Shown here one piece after another: positions 8,107-15,455 of a DNA stretch of 38,178 nucleotides. The first letter of the stretch is position 1; each line of letters begins with the position of its first letter. The notes under the pieces were generated by a model. The model did no database searches, was not told where the DNA came from, and saw only the letters and a program-made list of their open reading frames with translations. The translations under genes and the position numbers were made by a program. The stretch is taken from NCBI GenBank assembly GCA_020831585.1, contig JAFIGE010000038.1:1-38178 (forward strand), given 5' to 3'. The stretch comes from Opitutales bacterium. Its GTDB lineage: Bacteria; Verrucomicrobiota; Verrucomicrobiia; Opitutales; Oceanipulchritudinaceae.

Positions 8107-8125
8107 GCGATTTGAACCAAATCGC
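8107..8125. repeat. 8-bp inverted repeat upstream of prepilin-like gene
   Basis: GCGATTTG and CAAATCGC form a perfect 8-base dyad around AAC. It lies 57 bases before the ATG of the prepilin-like gene, in the 150-base gap after the MidA-like gene. A weaker TTGCC/GGCAA dyad follows at 8145-8161. There is no T tract, so an operator or mRNA hairpin is more likely than a terminator. The function is unknown. Confidence 0.4.
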
Positions 8126-8181
8126 GAAAAACCGACCTGCGTGCTTGCCGGAAGAAGGCAAATCGCCCACAAGGAAGCATC

Positions 8182-8898
8182 ATGATGTCCTACGCACGCA
8201 CGCCCTCACTTACACGTAAAGGCTTCTCCCTCGTGGAGCTACTCACTGTCCTCGCTGTTGTTGGGATTCTCATCGCCATTTTGATTCCCGTCGCTGGCAC
8301 AATTCTCGAAAACGCCCGCCGCACCGCCGCATCCAACGATCTCCGGCAGATCGCCCTTGCCTATCGGGCTTATGCCCAGGAAGGTGCCCGCCCGCGCCAA
8401 ATCAACGTCGATAACATTCACCAGTGGGCCGCCACCCTCGCCGAATTTTCCGCCCTCAACACTCCCGATATCTACATCCAGGGCGACGATCCTTTGGTCG
8501 AGCGAGAGACCCGTCCCCTCCCCCGCGTGATTGCCAACCCGCCCGCCACCGGCGGCGGACGCTGGTCGCTTAACCCCGAGTTTGACGGGTTTCCCCTCAG
8601 CGTAGCCGTTGCCAATGGGCTGGCTTCGCGGGCCGATGCCTCCACCACCCCCGTTGTCTGGACCCGCGGCCTCGGCACAAATGGCTCCTGGGCCCCGCTT
8701 ACCGATGCCAATCCGGGCGTTTACGGAGACCGCGGCGGCCACATCGCTTTCCTGGATGGCCATGTCACCTTCTACCGCAACCTCACCGAAGAAGGCGGCC
8801 AACTCCTCCACTTTACAACCCGCCAACCCACCTCGAACATTCAGGAAGCCCTGAACCCCGGAGCGCAAGGACTGGAATCAACCGGTCGCCGCTTCTGA
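8182..8898 (+). CDS. Prepilin-like protein with H-X9-DG-type segment
   Basis: The 238-residue protein has a type IV prepilin N-terminus: a basic leader ending at G14, then F15-S-L-V-E19 and a hydrophobic helix to about residue 38. A prepilin peptidase would cut after G14, and E19 is the conserved +5 Glu. The remainder is a pseudopilin-like ectodomain. Near the C-terminus, GGHIAFLDGHVTFY resembles the His...Asp-Gly segment found in large families of such proteins in Verrucomicrobiota and Planctomycetota. The role of these proteins (secretion or surface structure) is not established. AAGGAAG lies seven bases before the ATG and supports this start. The pilin assembly genes are not in the window. 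Confidence 0.9.
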   Translation: MMSYARTPSLTRKGFSLVELLTVLAVVGILIAILIPVAGTILENARRTAASNDLRQIALAYRAYAQEGARPRQINVDNIHQWAATLAEFSALNTPDIYIQGDDPLVERETRPLPRVIANPPATGGGRWSLNPEFDGFPLSVAVANGLASRADASTTPVVWTRGLGTNGSWAPLTDANPGVYGDRGGHIAFLDGHVTFYRNLTEEGGQLLHFTTRQPTSNIQEALNPGAQGLESTGRRF

Positions 8899-8924
8899 AC
8901 CACCCGCCACCGCCCGCGCTACCG

Positions 8925-9122
8925 ATGAGTGACCGCTTCATCCCCTCAAAAGAGAACGTCATCAAAGCCGCTGCGGAGCTTCCCGAAGCCGACAAATGCA
9001 CCGACAACATACGCTCCGTCGACATCGGGCAAGGGCGCACCGTCCAGTTCCGCAGGGTGAAATACAAAACGGCTAAAGGCCGGGGTTACCGCTGGCTCTT
9101 CGAGGGCAAAATGTCCGTTTGA
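8925..9122 (+). CDS. Small conserved-looking hypothetical protein
   Basis: A 65-residue, mostly basic cytoplasmic protein, not recognised. It has no signal peptide or membrane segment. The second half (RTVQFRRVKYKTAKGRGYRWLFEGK) looks like two or three short beta strands with many Lys/Arg and aromatic residues, compatible with nucleic-acid binding, but that is a guess. It starts 26 bases after the prepilin-like gene, without a strong ribosome site. It ends 61 bases before the convergent secreted-protein gene. Codon use resembles its neighbours, which supports it being real. Confidence 0.55.
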   Translation: MSDRFIPSKENVIKAAAELPEADKCTDNIRSVDIGQGRTVQFRRVKYKTAKGRGYRWLFEGKMSV

Positions 9123-9183
9123 ATTCTATCGCCAAAGCCCTTAGTCTCTGCGCCGCAAAGGCGGACACCGCAACACCTGCCCC

Positions 9184-10062
9184 CTACCGAACGGTCCGCT
9201 TGATCTCATTAACGACCGGACCATCCAGCGAGAAATCGATTTTCATGCCTTGCTGGCTCATCGAACCGGACCCGCTTATCCGGCCCCGTCCCGAGTTCTT
9301 CAGATCCACGCGCGAATCCAGAGAACGCAAAATCTCACCCTCCAGTTCGAACTTAACCGCAAAAGCTCCCCCCTCCATCGTCATTCGGCCGGAGATACCG
9401 TAGCTGTATGTCACGCGTGCCACCCGCTCACCCTCATGCTCGGCGATCCCGACAAAAGTCGCCCTCCCTGTGCCAGACGCATCCGCCAAATCCATCGCCT
9501 TTGCCAAATCCTGCACATTCAGCGCATCAAGATCCCAAGAATCTCCCGAACTCAGCTCACGATCAGGGAAAAAGAGCGTGCCATATTCCGCTCCCACGGC
9601 GTGGGCCAACTCATTGGCCTTGTCACGGGCTTCCCGGCGTAAGCGCCTCGGCAACGCTTGTGTATCCAGGCGATAGCTTCCCTCATCCCGGACATACCGG
9701 AAATTCTGGCCGACCACGCCCGTTTCGATTGTCTGTCGTTGGGTTTGCCCCATGAAACCAACCTCTACGCTGCTCCTTTCCTCGGAAAAAGTGCGCGTGA
9801 GATCTTGAATCCGGCCATTTTCCACCGAGCCGATTGTATCCGTCCACACCTCGAGGCTCTGTGTCGCCGTCTCTTGCGCCATGCGCCCCATACCTGGCAT
9901 CTCCATGGAAATCGACATGTTTACCTCCGACGTCTGCCGTGCCTCCACCACCTGCCCCTCAGAAAGGCCAGAATGGGAAAGGTTAAAGGCCTCGCCCCCG
10001 GCAACCCAGGGCAAGCAGGCTAAAACACCGACTGAAAAGAAAATTACTCTTGGATTTTTCAT
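9184..10062 (-). CDS. Secreted hypothetical protein
   Basis: A 292-residue protein with a clear signal peptide (MKNP, a hydrophobic core to about residue 20, cleavage near GGEA). The mature part is beta-rich. It includes a Met-rich stretch (SISMEMPGMGRM), several Ser/Thr-rich strands, and a C-terminal half alternating polar and hydrophobic residues. This resembles the large group of lipid- or barrel-like periplasmic proteins of unknown function in Verrucomicrobiota. No catalytic motif was seen. It is transcribed divergently from the RAYT gene at 10245. Confidence 0.8.
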   Translation of the reverse strand: MKNPRVIFFSVGVLACLPWVAGGEAFNLSHSGLSEGQVVEARQTSEVNMSISMEMPGMGRMAQETATQSLEVWTDTIGSVENGRIQDLTRTFSEERSSVEVGFMGQTQRQTIETGVVGQNFRYVRDEGSYRLDTQALPRRLRREARDKANELAHAVGAEYGTLFFPDRELSSGDSWDLDALNVQDLAKAMDLADASGTGRATFVGIAEHEGERVARVTYSYGISGRMTMEGGAFAVKFELEGEILRSLDSRVDLKNSGRGRISGSGSMSQQGMKIDFSLDGPVVNEIKRTVR

Positions 10063-10185
10063 AAAAGACCAACCTACCCTTTCATCTTTTCCAAAGCGAG
10101 CCTCATTTGTAAACCCGCGCAGCCAATACCCCAGGGACTCATCCGGTCTCTCCCACCGCTAACCAACCAGATGCCCAATTTTTTA

Positions 10186-10212
10186 AATGTTCTGAATATT
10201 TCCGCATTGACA
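10186..10212 (+). promoter_or_regulatory. Conserved leader element of RAYT
   Basis: AATGTTCTGAATAT (10186-10199) is followed after seven bases by TTGACA (10207-10212), all within 60 bases of the RAYT start. The identical 14-mer and the TTGACA recur, five bases apart, before the RAYT relic at 27585-27609. TTGACA matches a -35 box, but no good -10 box lies 17 bases on. The element may be a promoter part or a sequence carried with the transposase. Confidence 0.5.
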
Positions 10213-10244
10213 AACACAGATTTTGTCTTGGAGTGGTAGTTAGC

Positions 10245-11240
10245 ATGAGCAGAAAATATTGTCGCAGACTGAAGTATCCGCGGTTGGCTTGCCACCACCT
10301 TATTTCGAGAGTGGTGCAGAAAAGGCGGCTGATGGATGAGGAGGCGATGGAGGCGATGCGCCATATCATGCGCTCGCAGGCGGCGTTTGCGGGGATGGAG
10401 GTGCTGACGTATTGCTTTATGGCCAATCACTTTCACATCTTCGTGCGGCTGGATCCGAAGGAGACGGAAAACCTCGATGATGCGGGTTTGGTGGGGCGGT
10501 TTCGGGCGCTCTATGGTGGGACGCGGTGTGCTTCGCTGGGGATCGATGCGGATGATCTGGAGGTCATTCTGAAGAAGAACGGAAGCTCCGCTGAGGGCAT
10601 TCGTCGACGCCTGAAGGCGCGGATGGGGGATGTGTCCGTTTTCATGCGGGAGGTGAAGACGCGGTTTACTTTGTGGTATAACGGGGAGCGTGGAACGGTG
10701 GGGACTTTCTGGGCGGAGCGTTTCCGCAGTGTCATCGTGGAGGCGGATACGGCGGCGCAAAGGATGGTGGCGGCCTATATCGATTTGAATCCGGTGCGGG
10801 CGGGATTGGTGGAGGATGCAGGCGACTATGGTTTCAGTGGGTTCGGAGAGGCCTGCGCGGGTGGCTCGGTGGCTCGGCGAGGGATCGCGCGGATCGAGGG
10901 CAAGATGACCTGGGCGACCCAATGGCATGAGCGCTACCGTGCGCGGTTGTGCAGCCGGATGGGGCCGGGAACGCGGTCTCGCCCGGTAGACGAACAGAGG
11001 TCTTCCGGAGAGGCGGAGGGCGAAGATGGGCAAGCGGTTGTTGTGGCCGAAGGATCGCGGCTGTTCTCGAAAATCCGGGCCTTCAGCGAGGGCTGGGTTG
11101 TGGGGTCGGTTGCGTGGGTGGAGAGCTTCTGCTCGGCAAATGGTTGGCTGGGCTTTCGCAGAGGAAGGAAAGCCAAACCGGTTGTGGAGGACGGCGGGGC
11201 GGACCTCGCGAATGTCGCGGTCGCCGTGAAACGCCTCTGA
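10245..11240 (+). CDS. REP-associated tyrosine transposase (RAYT)
   Basis: RAYTs are single-copy relatives of IS200/IS605 Y1 transposases that act on REP palindromes. The 331-residue protein shows the HUH motif as NHFHIFV (near residue 66), the GTVGTFWAERFRSV block, and the hallmark AAYIDLNPVRAGLVEDAGDYGFSG. The C-terminal third is longer and less conserved. The ATG at 10245 follows GGAGTGG and begins the conserved MSRKYCRRLKYPRLACHH segment; a GTG four codons upstream (10233) is less likely. No inverted-repeat ends were seen, as expected for a RAYT. It differs strongly from the RAYT at 19714-20718 but is close to the relic at 27637. Confidence 0.9.
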   Translation: MSRKYCRRLKYPRLACHHLISRVVQKRRLMDEEAMEAMRHIMRSQAAFAGMEVLTYCFMANHFHIFVRLDPKETENLDDAGLVGRFRALYGGTRCASLGIDADDLEVILKKNGSSAEGIRRRLKARMGDVSVFMREVKTRFTLWYNGERGTVGTFWAERFRSVIVEADTAAQRMVAAYIDLNPVRAGLVEDAGDYGFSGFGEACAGGSVARRGIARIEGKMTWATQWHERYRARLCSRMGPGTRSRPVDEQRSSGEAEGEDGQAVVVAEGSRLFSKIRAFSEGWVVGSVAWVESFCSANGWLGFRRGRKAKPVVEDGGADLANVAVAVKRL

Positions 11241-11316
11241 AAACGGCCCACACTCACGGCAAAAGGACGATGGAAGTCGGCGTTGCGTCCGTTGGGGAAT
11301 GTGCAAGAGTCCCCGC

Positions 11317-12114
11317 ATGACAATTTCCTTGGATGATTTGGCGGACAATCTGGAAAAGGTACGGGCGGAGTCGCCCCTGGTTCACAACATCACGAACTAC
11401 GTGGTGATGAACTTCAGCGCGAATGTGCTTCTGGCCGCAGGGGCCTCCCCGGTGATGGCCCATGCGGTCGAGGAAGTTGCCGAGATGGTGGAAATCGCCG
11501 GGGCGCTGGTGCTCAATATCGGCACATTGGAGCGCTCTTGGAATGAGTCCATGCGGGTGGCGGCGAAGGCGGCGCGCCTGCGGGAGCGACCGATCGTGCT
11601 GGACCCCGTCGGAGCGGGTGCCACGCCCTTCCGCACGCACACCGCTTTAAATTTACTGGAAGAATCGCCCCCCGCAATCCTCCGCGGAAATGCCTCCGAG
11701 ATCCTCGCCCTCGGCAACAAAGTTGGGCAGACACGGGGTGTCGACAGCCTCGTCGAGTCTTCCGCAGCCGAAGAGACGGCGCGTGAACTGGCCCGCACTT
11801 TTCACACGGTAGTTGTGGTGAGCGGTCCGGTGGACTACATCGTCTCCGCCGACCGAACACTCCGTTTGCGCAACGGGCATAGCCTGATGGCCCGGGTCAC
11901 GGGCACCGGTTGCGCTTGCAGTGCGCTGTGCGGAGCCTTCGCGGCCGTGGAGCCGGATCCCTTCTTGGCGGCTGCGGCAGCGATGGCGACCGCTTCCCTT
12001 GCGGGTGAACTGGCGGCGGAAAAAGCGTCCGGTCCGGGTTCGTTTGCGGTCGCTTTTTTAGATGAGTTGGCCAGCTTGAAGCGAACAGGCTTTGCGCGGC
12101 TGCGAATGGATTGA
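11317..12114 (+). CDS. thiM: Hydroxyethylthiazole kinase ThiM
   Basis: ThiM phosphorylates 4-methyl-5-(2-hydroxyethyl)thiazole, salvaging the thiazole half of thiamine. The 265-residue protein follows the family closely: SPLVHNITNYVVMNFSAN near the N-terminus, GASPVM, the DPVGAGAT motif, RGNASEI, and the anion-hole segment RVTGTGCACSA with the catalytic Cys. ATG at 11317 was chosen; an in-frame ATG six codons upstream (11299) is possible. The leader is only 76 bases after the RAYT stop, and I see no TPP-riboswitch core in it. No other thiamine gene lies in the window, so it appears to act in salvage as a single gene. Confidence 0.93.
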   Translation: MTISLDDLADNLEKVRAESPLVHNITNYVVMNFSANVLLAAGASPVMAHAVEEVAEMVEIAGALVLNIGTLERSWNESMRVAAKAARLRERPIVLDPVGAGATPFRTHTALNLLEESPPAILRGNASEILALGNKVGQTRGVDSLVESSAAEETARELARTFHTVVVVSGPVDYIVSADRTLRLRNGHSLMARVTGTGCACSALCGAFAAVEPDPFLAAAAAMATASLAGELAAEKASGPGSFAVAFLDELASLKRTGFARLRMD

Positions 12115-12145
12115 GCGCCGCCCACCCTCTTTTTCTTCCGAGTCC

Positions 12146-13075
12146 ATGAACCCCGTTACACCAACCCCTGAACAGGGTGCCGTCCTTGTTCGTGCGATGC
12201 GCTTGTCCCTTGCGGTCGGGGTGGCCATGGTGGCGATCAAGTTCGGGGCTTTCGGGTTGACCGGTTCCACAGCGATCCTCTCCGATGCCGCCGAGACGGT
12301 GGTGCATGTCTTCGCAGTGGGCTTTGCCCTCTTTAGCCTGCACCTTTCACTCAAGCCACCGGATCGCGATCATCCTTACGGGCACGCAAAAATCCATTAC
12401 TTCTCCGCCGGGTTTGAAGGGGGAATGATCATTCTCGCGGCACTTTTTATCTTCTATGAATCGATCAGCCGCTGGATGCGGGGGATTGATCTGGAAAACC
12501 TCGGCTTCGGGGTGCTCCTGACAGCGGCCACGGTGGTGGTGAACGGCGTTCTCGGCCTCTACCTCAAGCACCTGGGCAAGCGGGAAGGATCGCTCATCCT
12601 CCGCGCCAATGGCACCCACGTCCTCACGGATTGCTGGACGAGTCTTGGTGTGGTCGTGGGCCTGAGTCTCGCGGCTTTCACCGGGCAAACTTTTTGGGAT
12701 CCGCTCCTGGCCATCTTTGTCGCGGTGAATATCCTCATTTCCGGTTACGGACTACTCAAGACCAGCTTTCGCGGCCTCATGGATCAGGCTGATCCGTCGG
12801 TGGAGGCGCGCCTTGTCTCCATTCTCGACCGCGAAACAACGAAGCGGGATCTCGGCTGGCACAAACTGCGGCACCGGAGTTTAGGCGACGGGTACGGCAT
12901 CGAGGTGCACCTGCAGTTTGATGCCGATAAAAACATCGACGATGCCCATGCCATAGCAAGCCGCATTGAGCAGGCCATTCGCGCGCAACTTGGACCGCGC
13001 GCGATCGTGACCACCCACCTCGAGCCGAAAAAGCCGGAGAAAGACGCTCACGCTCCGAAACTTCCGCCGGATTGA
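12146..13075 (+). CDS. Cation diffusion facilitator (CDF) exporter
   Basis: The 309-residue protein is a CDF transporter that exports a divalent metal such as Zn, Fe, Mn or Co in exchange for protons. Six hydrophobic helices are visible from about residue 18 to 205. Transport-site residues include D47 (with E50) in TM2 (SDAAETVVHV) and H158/D162 in TM5 (THVLTDCWTSLG). The cytoplasmic C-terminal domain (about 210-300) has HKLRHRSLGDGYGIEVHLQF, the usual metal-sensing fold. The TM2 site departs from the common two-Asp pattern, so metal choice is open. The ATG at 12146 lies 31 bases after thiM. Confidence 0.92.
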   Translation: MNPVTPTPEQGAVLVRAMRLSLAVGVAMVAIKFGAFGLTGSTAILSDAAETVVHVFAVGFALFSLHLSLKPPDRDHPYGHAKIHYFSAGFEGGMIILAALFIFYESISRWMRGIDLENLGFGVLLTAATVVVNGVLGLYLKHLGKREGSLILRANGTHVLTDCWTSLGVVVGLSLAAFTGQTFWDPLLAIFVAVNILISGYGLLKTSFRGLMDQADPSVEARLVSILDRETTKRDLGWHKLRHRSLGDGYGIEVHLQFDADKNIDDAHAIASRIEQAIRAQLGPRAIVTTHLEPKKPEKDAHAPKLPPD

Positions 13076-13104
13076 GGTCGGTCTATCTCAGGCAAGGTTT
13101 CCTC

Positions 13105-13914
13105 TCACTGCGCACGCCGCTGCCTGACGGCCTCAAAAAGTGCCACCGCCGCCATAGCAGACACATTGAGGCTGTCGGCGAGTCCCCGCATGGGCAAGCG
13201 TACCGATTCCCCGCGCGCGAACCACGTCGGATCCAATCCGGTGGCTTCCGCTCCGAGAATGAAAGCGGTGGGCTCCCGATAGTCGGCCTCCCACAGGTCT
13301 TTCTGTGCGCTTGGCGTGGTCGCAAAAACACGCACCCCGCCGGACTCCAGCCACCGCACAACATCCTCCGCGCCCGCCGCCGCCACGGGCAGGCGAAAGA
13401 GCGATCCCTGTGAAGCGCGGATCGCGTGCGGATTAAAAAGATCACACACCGGATCACAGACTACAAGAGCGTCGGCACCGGCCGCATCCGCCGTGCGTGC
13501 AAGCGCACCGAGATTGCCGGGCTTTTCCACCCCTGCGGCAACAAGGAGAAGCGGCGGACTGCTGAGAACCAAATCCGCCAGATCTCTTCGAACGGCCTTC
13601 GCGACTGCCAGAAAACCATCCGGATGTTCGCGGTAAGCCGCTTTTCGAAAGGGCTCTGCCGCCATCTGAACCATCTCCACGCCCCGGTCTTCCGCTTCTT
13701 CCAGCAAGTCGGTTTCCACTCCCTCGGAAAAGAATTCCGGGCAAAAATAAAGAGTTTCGAGGGGCCACCCGGCGGCAAGCGCCCGCTCCAGCTCGCGCCG
13801 ACCCTCCACGGGAAAACGCCCCTGCCTTCGCCGGTGCGCACTCTCGCGGAGTCGCACAAGGTGTTTGACGCGGGGGTTTTGCACGCTCGTTATACTCTCC
13901 AACATTTTGCGCAT
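13105..13914 (-). CDS. TrmH/SpoU-family RNA 2'-O-methyltransferase
   Basis: The protein (about 269 residues) is a SpoU-type methyltransferase that puts a methyl group on a ribose 2'-OH of rRNA or tRNA. It has an N-terminal substrate-binding part (SITSVQNPRVKHLVRLRES, RFPVEGRRELERAL) and the C-terminal trefoil-knot SAM domain. The knot motifs are visible: GVEKPGNLGALARTADAAGA, FILGAEATGL, and the closing LPMRGLADSLNVSAMAAVALFE. Starts at 13905, 13914 and 13923 are all possible; 13914 is a compromise. It is divergent from the uracil methyltransferase gene at 13980, and it converges with the CDF gene across a 29-base gap. The exact RNA target cannot be told. Confidence 0.9.
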   Translation of the reverse strand: MRKMLESITSVQNPRVKHLVRLRESAHRRRQGRFPVEGRRELERALAAGWPLETLYFCPEFFSEGVETDLLEEAEDRGVEMVQMAAEPFRKAAYREHPDGFLAVAKAVRRDLADLVLSSPPLLLVAAGVEKPGNLGALARTADAAGADALVVCDPVCDLFNPHAIRASQGSLFRLPVAAAGAEDVVRWLESGGVRVFATTPSAQKDLWEADYREPTAFILGAEATGLDPTWFARGESVRLPMRGLADSLNVSAMAAVALFEAVRQRRAQ

Positions 13915-13979
13915 AGTGCGCATCCACCGCCTCGCGGCAAGTGGCGTTCGTTCGCCCGCCAAGGATTCTTTTTCGCCTC

Positions 13980-15227
13980 ATGCACCGATCCCCCCCGCGC
14001 AATTTCAAGCCCGTTCCCTATGCCTACCACGAGCAAATCGAGCTCCGTATCGACACCCTGACAAATCTTGGAGTCGGTCTGGGGCGTATCGATGGCTGGG
14101 TGGTCATGGTTCCCTACACGCTTCCAGGCGAGCGGGTGCGCGCGCGGGTGTGGCGCAACAAAAGCAACTTTTCCGATGCCGATTTGGTCGCCGTCCTGGA
14201 ACCCTCTCCGGACCGGGTTGAGCCCAACTGCCCCCTCTTTGGTGAATGCGGCGGTTGCCAATACCAACACTTGACCTACCCCGCTCAGCTGGCTTGGAAG
14301 ACGCGCCAAATCGACGAACTCCTCTCGCGCCTGGGCAAACTTTCCGTGGAGGTGCAGCCCTGTATCGGTTCGCCCCGGCAATGGGGCTACCGCTCGAAAA
14401 TCACGCCACACTTCGACCGGCCGCCACGCGGTGAGGCCACCATTATTGGTTTTCAGCGCGCCGAGAGCCGCAGCTTGGTCGACGTGCCCGCCTGCCCGAT
14501 CGCCAGTCCGGCCATCAATGAATCCCTCGCCCGGGAGCGCGTCGAGGTAAAGAACGGCACCCGCCAATACAAGAAAGGGGCCACCCTTCTCTTCCGCGAT
14601 ACTCCAGACGGGGTGGAAAATGACTCCCGGGCAATCGTTCGCGAGCGCGTCGGTGACCGGATTTTCGAGTTTGTGGCCGGGGAGTTTTTTCAAACAAACC
14701 CCCACATCCTGCCGCACATGGTGAATTATGTCCTCGGCGAAGCCGCCGGAACGGGCGACTGCACGCACCTGGTCGACACCTACTGCGGCGTGGGTGTCTT
14801 TGCCCTATGCGGGGCGGAACGCTTTGAATCCGTCTTGGGCATCGAGGTGAACACGCGGGCCTATGCGCTCGCTCTGCGGAATCTGGAGCTAAACAGCATC
14901 ACCAACACCCGCTTTGTCGAGGGATCCGCCGAAGCCATTTTTGCGGATTGCCCTTTTCCGGGGGACGCCTCCGCCGTCATCATCGATCCTCCCCGGAAGG
15001 GCTGCTCCCCGGAGTTTCTTGAGCAACTGATTGCCTTCGCACCGCGCCGGGTCGTCTACGTCAGTTGCGGGCCGGATACGCAGGCGCGCGACCTCCGTGT
15101 TCTGGCCGATGCGGGCTTTGCCGTAACCCGGGTCCAACCTTTTGATCTCTTTCCCCACACGCGCCATATCGAAAATGTGGCCACGCTCGTGCGGAGCGGC
15201 GACTCAATGAAGGTAAACGTCGGATAA
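13980..15227 (+). CDS. RumA/RlmD-type 23S rRNA uracil-C5 methyltransferase
   Basis: This 415-residue enzyme should make 5-methyluridine in RNA using SAM. An N-terminal TRAM-like domain (about 17-75) is followed by an Fe-S cluster motif with C84, C90 and C93 (CPLFGECGGC); a fourth Cys is probably in VDVPACPIA. The catalytic domain has the SAM loop LVDTYCGVGVFALCG, DPPRKGCSPEF, and the nucleophile region YVSCGPDTQARDL. The C-terminus has FPHTRHIENVATL, the family's HxxHxE-type end. ATG at 13980 follows an AAGGATTC ribosome-site-like sequence. Whether it modifies U1939, U747 or another uracil cannot be decided here. Confidence 0.92.
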   Translation: MHRSPPRNFKPVPYAYHEQIELRIDTLTNLGVGLGRIDGWVVMVPYTLPGERVRARVWRNKSNFSDADLVAVLEPSPDRVEPNCPLFGECGGCQYQHLTYPAQLAWKTRQIDELLSRLGKLSVEVQPCIGSPRQWGYRSKITPHFDRPPRGEATIIGFQRAESRSLVDVPACPIASPAINESLARERVEVKNGTRQYKKGATLLFRDTPDGVENDSRAIVRERVGDRIFEFVAGEFFQTNPHILPHMVNYVLGEAAGTGDCTHLVDTYCGVGVFALCGAERFESVLGIEVNTRAYALALRNLELNSITNTRFVEGSAEAIFADCPFPGDASAVIIDPPRKGCSPEFLEQLIAFAPRRVVYVSCGPDTQARDLRVLADAGFAVTRVQPFDLFPHTRHIENVATLVRSGDSMKVNVG

Positions 15228-15455
15228 AGTGGGTTCGCGCCCGGGCTTACCCTTTGCCAATGGTCTCAAAATCATTTCAACATAGATGCCTTGTATCGAA
15301 TCGCCGAATACCCTCCCGGCAAAGTCGACGCGTTGCCATGCATCTGAGCCTCCCCCATCCTCCGCCAACCCGCATAAAAATTGACCGTCAAAGAAACATC
15401 CCCGACTCGTGATTTGCCGATTGAACCGACAAAGCATTCCCGGTGTTCAGAGAAG

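Noticed and set aside
11241-11316. TPP riboswitch before thiM
   Set aside because: The leader is only 76 bases and I cannot find the conserved core or pairing.
15204-15437. Minus-strand open frame in the gap before the GT-C-like gene
   Set aside because: No family pattern or ribosome site, and it overlaps the uracil methyltransferase end. The 228-base gap is left without a gene call.
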